Below, one piece after another: positions 26,094 to 37,600 of a stretch of DNA of 64,000 nucleotides (position 1 is its first letter; each line of letters opens with the position of its first letter). Source of the stretch: Hofstenia miamia (Eukaryota; Xenacoelomorpha; Acoela); the NCBI GenBank assembly GCA_004352715.1, contig SCFE01000011.1, positions 625,505-689,504 on the forward strand, read 5' to 3'. Below the pieces are notes generated by a model, which saw only the letters and a list, made by a program, of their open reading frames with translations, had not been told where the DNA came from and did not search any database. The translations under genes were made by a program, and so were the position numbers.

Positions 26094-26475
26094 CAGACTT
26101 GTCAACGAGCCGTAATTTCTAAGCTCGGCTCGGCTGGTTTAAATTTTGAGTAAGTTCGGCTNGTTAGCTCGCCACAGAAAATCTTTCAATGAGGCTCGTT
26201 TCAGCTCGGTATTTTTTTAAAAAATATTGTGTTCTCAGAATTTTTCAATTGCTCTTCCTATTATTTAATAAACATTTCAAAATAAGACTAAAAGTAAGGA
26301 ATATTGAATGAAAAAATAAGAAAATCTGCATAATAAAATTAACAAGCAGCACTATAAATTTGGTTTGCTTAAAAACGGCTTGTTTTGTGCTCGTTGTATA
26401 TACAATACTCTGCTCAAGCTCGGCTCGGCTCGGCTCGGCTCGGCTCGTTAGAAGCTCGGCTTGTTGACAAGCCTT
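26094..26475. mobile_element. hAT-type MITE (CTCGGCTCGTT family), second copy
   Basis: It shares ends, interior and the GCTCGGCTCG arrays with the copy at 50136-50511 (CAGACTTGTCAACGAGCC left, GTTGACAAGCC right). No matching 8-bp duplication is visible, so the ends or the duplication have decayed. Confidence 0.7.
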
Positions 26476-26689
26476 ATAGGGGTATATCGTATATAATATT
26501 TTATTGCAGTATTTTATCAAAAAATATATTTATAATTTGTTTCTACATGGTGCTAATTTGAAAGAAATTCTGAGGGAAATTTTATTCATTTCTTAATAAT
26601 GGCAGGTTTAATAAGATCAGAATTCTTTGTTTGGAAGAATATCTCTCTATTCATAGTTATTGGGATTGGGAGTGAATGTCATCTGCAAA

Positions 26690-27055
26690 TCTATCTTAGT
26701 ATGACAAAATTATTTATAAACTTTTCCCTAAAAATATTTTTTTTGAAATGCTGTCAGATATTGTTTTGGCAATCATGCATCACGCACCTCTGTATGATTT
26801 CTGCATTCTTGAATTCATAGACATATATTGTTTACCAAAGATTTTCCGACTTCATTGTCTCTATGTTTCGCTTGCTGATTTTATGAACATCTTTAGCATT
26901 ACATCAAGAAGCGCTTAAGCACTCCCTGATTATTCTTAAGTTTTCACTGTGATTTATATGAATAGATTATAAATTTGGTTAATCTAGTACATTAATCTTT
27001 TGGCGTAATTTTAAAAAGTGGTATGGCAGAGCTTCATCACCCTAAAATGCTTGGA
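26690..27055. repeat. Dispersed repeat, copy 2
   Basis: Counterpart of 22690-23065 in the same orientation. The open frame at 26599-26820 falls inside it and has no support as a gene. Confidence 0.5.
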
Positions 27056-27589
27056 AATCAAGTTGCATACATTTTTGCCTGTAAGCACATAAAAATCTAA
27101 TTAAAGATATTATTTTTCAAATAATTTAATAAGTAAGGCCCTCTGTAAATATAAAATGAAACCATTTCAAATTTAGAATTATTCGACAAATGAAAGCTAT
27201 ACCGACATAACCCTCGTGTGCTTTGGTATAGTTCATTTAAGTTTTCAGATGTGCGACAATTGTACTTTTATTTTAAATACAGAATTCTTCTCAGTATTTA
27301 AAGTTAATCACTATCTTAAAATTTGTACAAAAAGTTTGAAATTAAACCGAATTTGTGACAGTACTGATATCAAATAGACATTTCTGTTAATTCAAATTTA
27401 CATCAAATGATGTCAATAAGCGATAAACTGTAGAATTTTTTCTTAATTCACAGCGTTCGCATCAATGATATCCCACATGTCAACACAAAGTTTCCAAACT
27501 TTAAAAAAGAGCTAATATAGGATTAGTTATATTTGCATTCATTGGTGTGAAAAGCAACCAAATTACAGATCAGTGTTATCAAAAAGGCG

Positions 27590-27775
27590 GCATTTTTAAG
27601 GCTCGCTTCAGCTCAACATTTTTCAAAAAATAATAAGCTCTCTGAATTTTTTACATAATTCTTCCCATTATTTAATAAACATTTCGAAAATATTATAATA
27701 AAAAGGAATATTGAATTAAAAAATAAGAAAAATCTGCATAATCAAATTAACAAGCAAGACCATAAATTATATATA
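27590..27775. mobile_element. hAT-type MITE (CTCGGCTCGTT family), eroded third copy
   Basis: The interior (GAGGCTCG-like start, TTTAATAAACATTTC, GGAATATTGAATTAAAAAATAAG, AATTAACAAGCA) matches the other two copies. Both GC-rich ends are lost. Confidence 0.55.
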
Positions 27776-28819
27776 ATATATAAATATGCAGAAATGTGTA
27801 ATGATTTATAATTCACCCGTGTAAAAATATTGGACACGTAGGGAATTTTTTTTAAGAAATGGCCTGGTAAGCAAGTAATATAGGTTTGCACTTCTATTTA
27901 AATTACAAAGTTGTTTTTCCTATTTATTACATCTAAGTATTTGTCTAAATGCTCAGTTCGTTTCATGTACAAAATTCTTTAAGACAATACAAACTATCAT
28001 TTTTAAACGTAAAAATATTTTACCTTCGACATCTCAATCGTTTTAAAATTTTCAATGATTTTATCTATTATTTTATTTGCTGTCTACACAAGTGAAGAGT
28101 GAGCTAGGACATCTGTAAGCCAATGAAACAAATCTAATACGGCGGCGTCTCGATTTTATCTCATAAAGGCTAATTTGTATAAATAATCAAATTCTGAGAT
28201 AACATTTATTTACAGTGTAAATCTGATAAGACTTCAAAAACTAATAACCGTTACATATATATGTAAATGGTCTCTATCTTTCTTTCTCTCTCTTCAGAAC
28301 TAGGAAACTTTACGTATTTTATGTCTCTTTTCTTACCCCCTTTCACACTGCGTTAAGGTAGCCTTAACTTAGGCATTATAATCGTTTCTTAAGTTAAGGT
28401 GCCAACCAGAAAGTAAGTTCTCATTAACTTATCCCAATAATCATCCGATTTGATGGTGTAAAAAATATATTATATATTTATATACTGTATATATATATTG
28501 GACAAATTTAAAATAACTGAATAGAAAGAATATTCAATTGTCCAAAGGAACTATGTTTATCATCAAAATTCCACAGACAACAACATTTTTAAAGAAATGT
28601 TTCATACTAGCACCAGCTTATTACTCAAAATACACGAGTTTAGAAAAATTTTCAAATATGTAAACAACATCAGGAAATAAATTCTTAACTTACGATATAC
28701 ATTCCTGTGCATGCATCAACAATGTACAAGTTAAATTAAGTTAATGGAAAGTTGATTTTACACAAGCTACATGCAATTTATGGAATAAGATTGCCAAAGA
28801 ATGTTTGCAAAATAACAAA

Positions 28820-29010
28820 ACTTAAAGATAAGATAAGATAGTTTTTATTCAGATAAATGTAAACGACTAAATAATTGATAACTTACCCAAATAGTGCCAT
28901 TAAATTCACAAAAGACATGCATACAATTTACATAAATTACAAAAGAAATCTTCCAGGTTATGGATAAATTTCTGTAGTAATATATTAATAACGAATTATT
29001 AAATTCAAAA
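28820..29010 (-). mobile_element. LINE 3' UTR and tail
   Basis: About 190 bp match 30285-30445 (ATTAAATTCACAAAA, CATAAATTACAAAAGAAATC, GGATAAATT). The outer end TAAGATAAGATAG is the inverse of the TCTTATCTTATC tail seen at 58616. Confidence 0.55.
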
Positions 29011-30239
29011 AGATTTTAAGAGAAAAGTTGCTTGAAGATTAAAGCAAGTTTATATATTCAAAAAAAAGTAATACGTGGAAAATTTTTAATTGGATTTGTA
29101 ATTACATTTTTATAATATTATTTTATTTTATTCTTGTTTTCATACGTTTAGTTCGATTTATAACTATAAATTTGTACTAATTAGTGCATATTCATATAAT
29201 CGTTCTCTTGATCCTTTCCTGCAGTTTCGGAAGCGTTCGAGACTAAAGGATGGTACACATTTGCTTTGAGAACCACCCCCCCCCAATCCAAAAATCACAA
29301 ACACCAAGATATATATATATATATATATCTGGGTGCATAAAAAAAGCACCTGAATTTGACTTGTTATTCTTTCGTGATCGACATGTTAATTTACCTTGCT
29401 TTTACCTCAAGCTATGTGAACGGTATGAAATTTTAAAGCTTGAACTGATTGCACGATCGGCTCCAAACCAATGCTCCGTAAAACGCGAGTTCGGTTTGAC
29501 TTTTCAGTTGACTTCCATCTTGTGGTTTTCAGTTGTAGAACAGCATGATTCTCCATCATTTCACAACTTTGTTCGCTGTTGACTAATACGTCTTGGAAGA
29601 AGAATGGTTCAAAAAGTCATTGGCTGAATTGCATCAAGAATGAAAGATTTTCACTACAGCATATGAAAATGAAATCCTGCATTCTGCATTAATTCAAAAA
29701 CACATCACCAGAATTTTTGGCTTTGATTTTAAATTTATTTGTGGATTTAAGATTACGGGTTTACTTACCGCACATCTAAGTAAAACTCTAAATTTACTCT
29801 AATATCAATCAACTTCATTCAATAAAATAGATTCTTTCATTTCTTGTAAACTAATAAAAAATGCAGTAGATTTCTATGAAATTGCTTCCTATGCATTATG
29901 TTCATAACACATACATGTATATATAATTCTCTATGGACTGTCCGACATGTAAACACTAATATGTTGAAACAGCTGTATTAACTTTATTTTACTTGGAATT
30001 GAATACAGAGGAATATATAAAGCTGCTTAATAGAAAATCTTATATATTAAATCTATAAGAGAAAATCTTAAAATAATATAAGCAACATATAAAATAAGAT
30101 CTATTCTCAATTTAAAAGCACCGACTAATTCTGTCTAAAGTTGTTTTCAAAATTACATACGAATGTAGAACATCAACAGAAATATCGAATTAATTAATGA
30201 TTTTTTGACTATCAATTCAATTATAGAATATGCAAAACT

Positions 30240-30785
30240 TAAGATATATTTACACTGAAAGCAGCTGAATGGTATTACATTTAAGATAACATTCTTTATT
30301 CAGACAAATCTTTACAATTAAATAACTGATAATTTATCTGAATAGCTTCATTAAATTCACAAAACACATATATTCAATTCACATAAATTACAAAAGAAAT
30401 CTTACAGGCTGTGGATAAATTACAATAATAATACTTTTAATAACGAGTTATAGTATAGTCATTGTTATAAAGTTTGTATCCTAACCATGATTTGCTATAT
30501 ATATATATTTTTTTTTAAAGACAAATTGTTCAATATTTTTAATTTGTTTAGCTAGCAAGTTTCAAGTTCGAATAGCGGCATTAATGAACGATTTCTTTAA
30601 AACGTTTTTCTTATACTTAACACCTGTAAAAAGTTTTGATTTTGAATGTTGTTTATGAGTAAATCCCGGCATTTTAACCACATTATAAGGTGGTAGGTTT
30701 TTATTGGCTTGAAGAATATCATAAGGGTGTTCAATATGACTAGTTGTTTTGGAAAGAGAGTTGACTTTAAGATGTAATGCTTAGT
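30240..30785 (-). mobile_element. LINE 3' end
   Basis: On the minus strand the C-terminal part of a LINE ORF2 is visible: ANKNLPPYNVVKMPGFTHKQ, then KSKLFTGVKYKKNVLKKSFI and NAAIRT, a stop and NLLAKQIKN. The 3' untranslated part matches 28820-29010. It ends next to the Polinton. Confidence 0.6.
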
Positions 30786-30870
30786 TTTCCATGTGCTTTT
30801 GGCTGAGATATTTAATGTTTATTTTAATTAAATATCAAGTTTTTTTATGAAGGACATCAGTAGTATATAT

Positions 30871-30981
30871 TCGAGTGAAGGAGATCCCACTTTTTTCTAA
30901 TTGGTCGAGAGGTCGAGTGAAGGAGATCCCACTTTTTTCTGATTGGTCGAGAGGTCGAGTGTAGGAGATCCCACTTTTTTC
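30871..30981. repeat. 42-bp tandem repeat within the left Polinton TIR
   Basis: Units start at 30871, 30913 and 30955, each beginning TCGAGTG and ending GGTCGAGAGG. The third unit runs into the N gap, so copy number is at least 2.6. The right TIR shows only one unit before diverging. Confidence 0.85.
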
Positions 30982-31981
30982 NNNNNNNNNNNNNNNNNNN
31001 NNNNNNNNNNNNNNNNNNNNNNNNNNNNNNNNNNNNNNNNNNNNNNNNNNNNNNNNNNNNNNNNNNNNNNNNNNNNNNNNNNNNNNNNNNNNNNNNNNNN
31101 NNNNNNNNNNNNNNNNNNNNNNNNNNNNNNNNNNNNNNNNNNNNNNNNNNNNNNNNNNNNNNNNNNNNNNNNNNNNNNNNNNNNNNNNNNNNNNNNNNNN
31201 NNNNNNNNNNNNNNNNNNNNNNNNNNNNNNNNNNNNNNNNNNNNNNNNNNNNNNNNNNNNNNNNNNNNNNNNNNNNNNNNNNNNNNNNNNNNNNNNNNNN
31301 NNNNNNNNNNNNNNNNNNNNNNNNNNNNNNNNNNNNNNNNNNNNNNNNNNNNNNNNNNNNNNNNNNNNNNNNNNNNNNNNNNNNNNNNNNNNNNNNNNNN
31401 NNNNNNNNNNNNNNNNNNNNNNNNNNNNNNNNNNNNNNNNNNNNNNNNNNNNNNNNNNNNNNNNNNNNNNNNNNNNNNNNNNNNNNNNNNNNNNNNNNNN
31501 NNNNNNNNNNNNNNNNNNNNNNNNNNNNNNNNNNNNNNNNNNNNNNNNNNNNNNNNNNNNNNNNNNNNNNNNNNNNNNNNNNNNNNNNNNNNNNNNNNNN
31601 NNNNNNNNNNNNNNNNNNNNNNNNNNNNNNNNNNNNNNNNNNNNNNNNNNNNNNNNNNNNNNNNNNNNNNNNNNNNNNNNNNNNNNNNNNNNNNNNNNNN
31701 NNNNNNNNNNNNNNNNNNNNNNNNNNNNNNNNNNNNNNNNNNNNNNNNNNNNNNNNNNNNNNNNNNNNNNNNNNNNNNNNNNNNNNNNNNNNNNNNNNNN
31801 NNNNNNNNNNNNNNNNNNNNNNNNNNNNNNNNNNNNNNNNNNNNNNNNNNNNNNNNNNNNNNNNNNNNNNNNNNNNNNNNNNNNNNNNNNNNNNNNNNNN
31901 NNNNNNNNNNNNNNNNNNNNNNNNNNNNNNNNNNNNNNNNNNNNNNNNNNNNNNNNNNNNNNNNNNNNNNNNNNNNNNNNN

Positions 31982-32358
31982 ATGAATTTGAATTAAATCA
32001 GGTAGGTGAAATTTTAGGTTTTGATCGTCACTATCGAATAGTCAATGGTTTGAACACTGCTAAATATAGTTTTTATATCTTAAATGGACTGCATAATATT
32101 TTAATTTATACTGATATAGTTACTTGTCAACATTATCAGAGTGGTAGCATCCCGTTATTGGATCAAATACCCTTATTCACAGTATATAGTGTAAATGATC
32201 AGCCATTCATCAATTATGAAAAGACTCATATAATTTATAAACCAACTTCAAAGCCATTCATCGATAGAATTACAGTTAGCTTCCATACATCGCATGGTGA
32301 GTTTATTCATTTCAATGATACCAGCAGTATTTATTTAACTCTTAATATCAAAGACTGA
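31982..32358 (+). CDS. Polinton penton-like minor capsid protein, 3' part
   Basis: The frame runs out of the N gap and ends with TGA. The visible 125 residues include NILIYTDIVTCQ, PLLDQIPLF, a KPFIDRITVSFHT strand and a final SIYLTLNIKD. The pattern (IYTDI ... PLL ... FIDxIxV ... G ... F ... LxLxIKD) matches, from memory of the family, the C-terminal part of Polinton/adintovirus penton (minor capsid) proteins, which build capsid vertices. The N-terminal part is unknown because of the gap. Location between Polinton TIRs supports the call. Confidence 0.62.
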
Positions 32359-32930
32359 TGAAATTTAAGCATAAACAATTTTTCAAAGTGTAAAATAAGT
32401 TATTTGTTAAAATGTTTTGTATTAATATCAAATTTACGATATTAATAATTCAAATTGTGAAAAATTCTAGTTTTATATGATGTGAAAGTGTTTTATTTAA
32501 TTGTAAAGTGATTTCATTTTTGGTATATATATCAATCTCTGCGAATAGATACATTTGACAGTTGAACAATGGATAACAAATTACGCTTTGTCTGTAGAGA
32601 GATTTTACACACAGCGGTATAAAATTTATGTTGACATTGTCTATGAAGCATGCAACTTTCTATGCGTATGAATATACACAGCTGGCATAATGGAATTTCA
32701 CATTGTTAACACAAAGACTCTGAAAGATTTCAAACTTTTTGGTAAGCTATTTTTATAATTAAATCTCAGATATTGTTTTTGATTCTTAACGCTTTTTACA
32801 ATATTATCTCTAGTTAGTTTTACCGATATTTCTTTTAAAACGTAATTTTATTTTAATAAATTGCTGCGAATTTGCAGTCTGATGTAAATTTATCATAGAC
32901 TTTATAGAAACGTCGTTTGTTTGTTAATTT

Positions 32931-33212
32931 TTAATTGAATTTGTTTAAACATTTAGTTGTCATGTGTTTTATATTGTGAATGTCATCTCGTTTGACTTGT
33001 ATATTAACCATTAATTTAGATGCTACCATTTGAAATTCATAATGTGTAAATGCACATTGCGTTTGTTTCCTACAGAATTCCCCCCAACAACAGTGATGAT
33101 AAACTAGTCCGATAGACAAATTTAATAGTACGATATATATGATCATTATAAGCAAAGTGTAGAATAAATTACATTTTTGTCTTGTCTTAAACACGTATGT
33201 GGGTTTTACCAC
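32931..33212 (-). CDS. Small hypothetical membrane ORF inside the Polinton
   Basis: A 93-codon frame begins just inside the right TIR. It has a basic N-terminus (KTRQK), a hydrophobic segment of about 22 residues (LLIMIIYIVLLNLSIGLVYH) and a cysteine-containing exterior part (CCWGEFCRKQTQC). It could be a Polinton accessory protein or chance. I recognise no family. Confidence 0.25.
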   Translation of the reverse strand: MVKPTYVFKTRQKCNLFYTLLIMIIYIVLLNLSIGLVYHHCCWGEFCRKQTQCAFTHYEFQMVASKLMVNIQVKRDDIHNIKHMTTKCLNKFN

Positions 33213-34423
33213 GTACGTTTATTAAATATTATTATTAATATTTATTTTTATTTGGAAAATATTTTTCAAAGTAATACATGTAAAGTAAATTAATGTGGGA
33301 AATTTATACATGTAAAGTAAAAGTAATGTGGGAAAGTAAAAACTAAAAAAATGCAAACTAAAGTGGTGGGAAACTAAAAAATGTAAGGTAGTGTGGGAAA
33401 GTAAAAAATGTAATGTGGGAAAGTAAAAAAGTAAAAAAATGCAAACTAAATTAGGCCAAATAAATAACACAAAAACTAGTAAAAGTACATGCATGACGTC
33501 AGCAAAACACCCCCCGCCAATATCCACGACGCCTCAGGTCAAAGGCCACCCCTCTCGACCAATCAGAAAAAAGTGGGATCTCCTTCACTCGAATATATAC
33601 TACTGACATCGTTTAGATCAGTAAGTAAAATGTTTGCGTAATTAAAGTGACTCGTAATATTATCTTTGAGACAAACTTTGACTGACAAAGGAGGATTATA
33701 CTTTTAAGAGAATATTCTCATTAATAAAGTATATTACATCAAACTTTGTAAAAATGGATATCAACACATAGTATATGAAGAAAAGGAAACGTGTGCAATT
33801 GGTTTGCGATAATATTTCAATGATTTAAATGTTCTTAGATCACAAATTAGAAAAGTTTACAAAACCGGCAAAGTCTGATCGCTTTACGGTATCTAAAGAG
33901 TGCATATATGTTGAGGTGTTACTTAACCCGATTTGAAAAAATTCAGTTTAAAAATTTTTTAACTAGTTTAAGCACCTTTTAATATTGTATTTAAGCAGAT
34001 ATTGGTAAAAAAAATTAATCAAATTTGAAATTAACCCATTAAAATAATAAAGTATTAATTTTTATTATACCAGCTCTTCCAAAACATTACTGAAAACAAG
34101 AAAGAAATATGTTTTAGGTTCATATTTTTTCAGTAAACTCAAAAGAAAACCTTGAAATTTCACATTTCTAACGACGAATTATTACTAATACACATAAAAT
34201 TTGACAACTTATATGTGCTGCATGATTAGATTAATAACATTAAAAGACAAAAACTCTTAAGAATATTAATTAAAATATTTACAAATTGAAATTTAAAAGT
34301 AACGATGTACAAGCAATGGATATCTGAATTCAAAATTACTAACATTAATGAAGCCAGTGTAAAATATATACAAAATTCTACTGGACCACTTCCAAATTTG
34401 ATGATGACTAAGAAATCTTTCAC

Positions 34424-34660
34424 CTAGCATGTTAGCTGACGAACTGCTGCCTCCATACGATGTTCACATGTAGATAACCTGTTTAAATATGCAGTCTTCT
34501 GCTCACTGTTAAAAAGCATGTAAAATTCACTGTCTTCTTGCCGAGTTCGACCTTTCAACTGGACAAAAGCTGTTCCAGTAGCTGGTGGGCTTAAGGCTAT
34601 CAACAGACCACAAGTGGGGATGTCTATACCTTCTTCTACGACTGAAGTAGCTATAAAAAT
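34424..34660 (-). CDS. Helicase last visible exon: motifs V and VI
   Basis: Motif [16 protein letters not shown] and motif [17 protein letters not shown] are intact, including both arginines of QxxGRxR. A helix with [11 protein letters not shown] follows, like the start of the pincer region, and then TAG. The stop lies inside TAG/GTGAAA, which looks like a splice donor, so the true end could be different. Confidence 0.87.
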   Translation of the reverse strand: MFIATSVVEEGIDIPTCGLLIALSPPATGTAFVQLKGRTRQEDSEFYMLFNSEQKTAYLNRLSTCEHRMEAAVRQLTC

Positions 34661-37600
34661 CTAAAATATATGGAATTAGCAGCGAATCTCGTTTAAAATC
34701 ACACCAATTTCAGAACATTAATGTAAGAATCTTAAGAGATTTAAGGATTACATCATACACAGAATTATAAGCAACGAGATTAAAATATATCAGCGTTAGT
34801 CTTGGAGCTAAGGATATGGGTTTTAGAAGCCTGAAGCAAGGCATCGTCACAAATTCTTACAGTTTGCATTTACATAAGTAGGTGATGGCAAATTTCAAAC
34901 ATAAAATTCCTAAGATTTCAAATAATTCATTTTACTTGATTGCCTTCGTTATGGGCGCTTTCCAAAGCAGATTTCTGACGAGAGATTTTCATCCCCTTCA
35001 CATGTGTAGGCTTCGAAGATCCATGACCTGTCAACAAATGTACTATAATTTGACTACCTAAATAAAAAATGTTAAAATCTCAATTTAAAATTAACATAAA
35101 TGTTTAAAAAACTGATGCAAAAATTTTAAATTATGATTACATTTGAGGCTAAAGAACCTAAGTTAACAATTTCTTAATTTCTAAAAAATGGCTTTAAGTG
35201 CATATTTTTTGTAAAATAGCACTAGAAATATGATGCTCTCTGTTCAAAAAATTGCATTGAATATGTTTTTGAATTTTTTCAATTAACAATTCAATACAAT
35301 AGGGATATATATTTATTCAATATAAAATTTTTAATTGAACTACATAATATATATATATATATATATATAAATTAAAGCTCACTATTGTTTAAAAAATTAC
35401 AAATTTGCTTCTAGATTTTTTAGTGTTGGGAAATGTCGCAAACATGTAGCAATATACACAATAATGCAAGTCTATATGTATTCTCTCCAAATGTAGAACT
35501 TCATTATCTAATAAATATATTGACATGACAGGTATTTTTGTTCTTGTGATATTTTTCAATAAGTTGATACAATTGAGATTTCATTAAGAATACTTCTTCA
35601 CATCCGAAATAATGTAAGAATTTTAGAAAACTAATAAAGCAGCTCTATTCCAAGAAACTTAGTGCATCAAAATATTCCATGCAACCATTTTGCATTCTAC
35701 CTGACAGTTTATCTAACTAAACATTAAAAAATAATGTATTGGAAAAATGTAAAAAATCTATTTTGCAATTATGTTTGGCTAAAGCGGATCTTACGAATGG
35801 TAATGAGAGTCGTTAAAGAAATATAATGATACATCTTTACTGTTTTCCTTTTTCAGAGACAAAAGGCCTATCATGACAAACTAACGGAATAGCTATCGGA
35901 AAAACAATGGCTGATGACACAGAATATGATAGGATAAAAAATATTCGTCAGATGAGATAGACAGAAATATCGTTGCATGAGAACATCGATGAAAACAAAA
36001 CTGAATAAACGCTTATTCAATTTTTAACGTTTTACCCGTAGTCGGGCTTACCCGTAAATTCTCAATTCGTAGACTGCCGTAGCATTGGTTACAGCAGGGA
36101 AAGAAGATATCCGAAAGCGCACCTGTATTCGCACATCGTTATTGATCAAATAACTCATTGGTAACACTTGTACAATTCTGGATTAAAGTCTTTGTTATTT
36201 AGAAAATCATTTAGATAAATTCTGATTAAACCTCGTCAATAGCCATTTACTCAAAAGAGTACACATTGAAAATATGCCTACAACTAATTTAATAAATTCA
36301 TAATAAGTCACATGATTGAACTATGTACTAATTTATTCAATTGCTACTGCTGGAAAAAATTATATGTGAAAATATCATTTTCCCGAGGACAATTGCTTCA
36401 TAAATTTTATGTATGTCATTCTTAAGGGAATTGAAGGGGTGTACTATATGTAAGATATTTAAATGTATTTTGTCGAATTATGTATGCAGCTGTAATGATC
36501 AAACCCTAGTATTGATGTAGGCTACATTTGGGGTACACATGACAAATTTTGCTTCCAAGAAATGCTGTTTTCCATTTGTACACTATTGACTACATGGATC
36601 TTAAATGACATAAAAAAATTTTTTTTGAGTTTTTTGATGTCTTGAAATAATCAAAGAAATATAAAGATGCAGTAAATTGTAAGTTTATATGCATTGTGTG
36701 TTTAAATCGCTTAGAAATAACAATGGGCCAACTTTATATATATATATATATATATATATAGACTTGTGGTAGAAGCCCGTGCAACATTCAGCAAGCATTC
36801 TATCCTTAGAAATATTAAACAACCGATGAAACTAATAGTTATTATGTACTTCAATCTTTTGAGAAAACAAAGGCATGTTCATTCCATAGGGTTACAAGTA
36901 TTCAGTGAACAAGTTAATTCCAAACTTCTTACAGAATCATGGCCTCCGGCCGAAGCAATGAACCATTTCCAACACCTAATTCTCAGCTCATTTTAGACTA
37001 GAGAAAATACAACAATTATAACTACATACAAACCGCGCTTCCTAACTGTACTCATCCTTATACCTAATACCTACTATCACTCAGACTAAGGAGCTTTACC
37101 GTTTGACCATTTAAAGCCTCTGGTTATCTTACCTTTCGCCCAAAGTGATACCCTAAGCGTTGATCATACTGATCAATAACAATATAAATAAATAAAATAC
37201 AATATAATAAAGGGGCAATTTGGAAAAAATCTATTATCTGAAAAATGCTAAACTAGTAAGTTAATTAAATATACGGTTGGGCAAATCTGGAATAGCAAAA
37301 GTAAAAGCAACTAGAAGCTAGGGTAGCAAAAATTAAATTTACAAATATTAGCATACAATAAACTCACTTATTATCAGACGGTGAGTAATAGCAGAACGAA
37401 TTAACAAACGATACTGTGATGTCTGATTTTTAAATTATGCAAACAAAATGGATTCCTCGTACGAGCGACCAATCAAAATAGAAAGGGATATTTAATCATT
37501 AATTGTACAATGACTATTATCAAATATTATTAAATGGACACAAATTGTCATTTTACAAAAATGATGCAAATATACTACAATATATATATCTGCATTTGAC

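Larger units (their letters stand above)
30859..33604 (+). mobile_element. Polinton (Maverick)-type element with TIRs and 6-bp target duplication
   Basis: The left end reads AGTAGTATATATTCGAG and the right end is its inverse complement; about 54 bp match with one difference. Directly outside both ends is GACATC (30853-30858 and 33605-33610), a 6-bp target duplication. AG...CT termini, 6-bp duplications and a capsid-type gene inside (31982-32358) are Polinton hallmarks. Only about 2.7 kb are present, including a 1000-N gap. Polintons are normally 10-20 kb, so the copy is either internally deleted or mostly hidden in the gap, whose round size suggests unknown length. Confidence 0.82.

Noticed and set aside
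29164-29582. Overlapping frames on both strands around a poly-C/TA tract
   Set aside because: Low complexity and mirrored frames; no motif or splice support.
33222-33527. Minus frame rich in Phe/Leu/Ser at the right Polinton end
   Set aside because: It is the complement of a GTGGGAAAGTAAAAA repeat; low complexity, not a credible protein.
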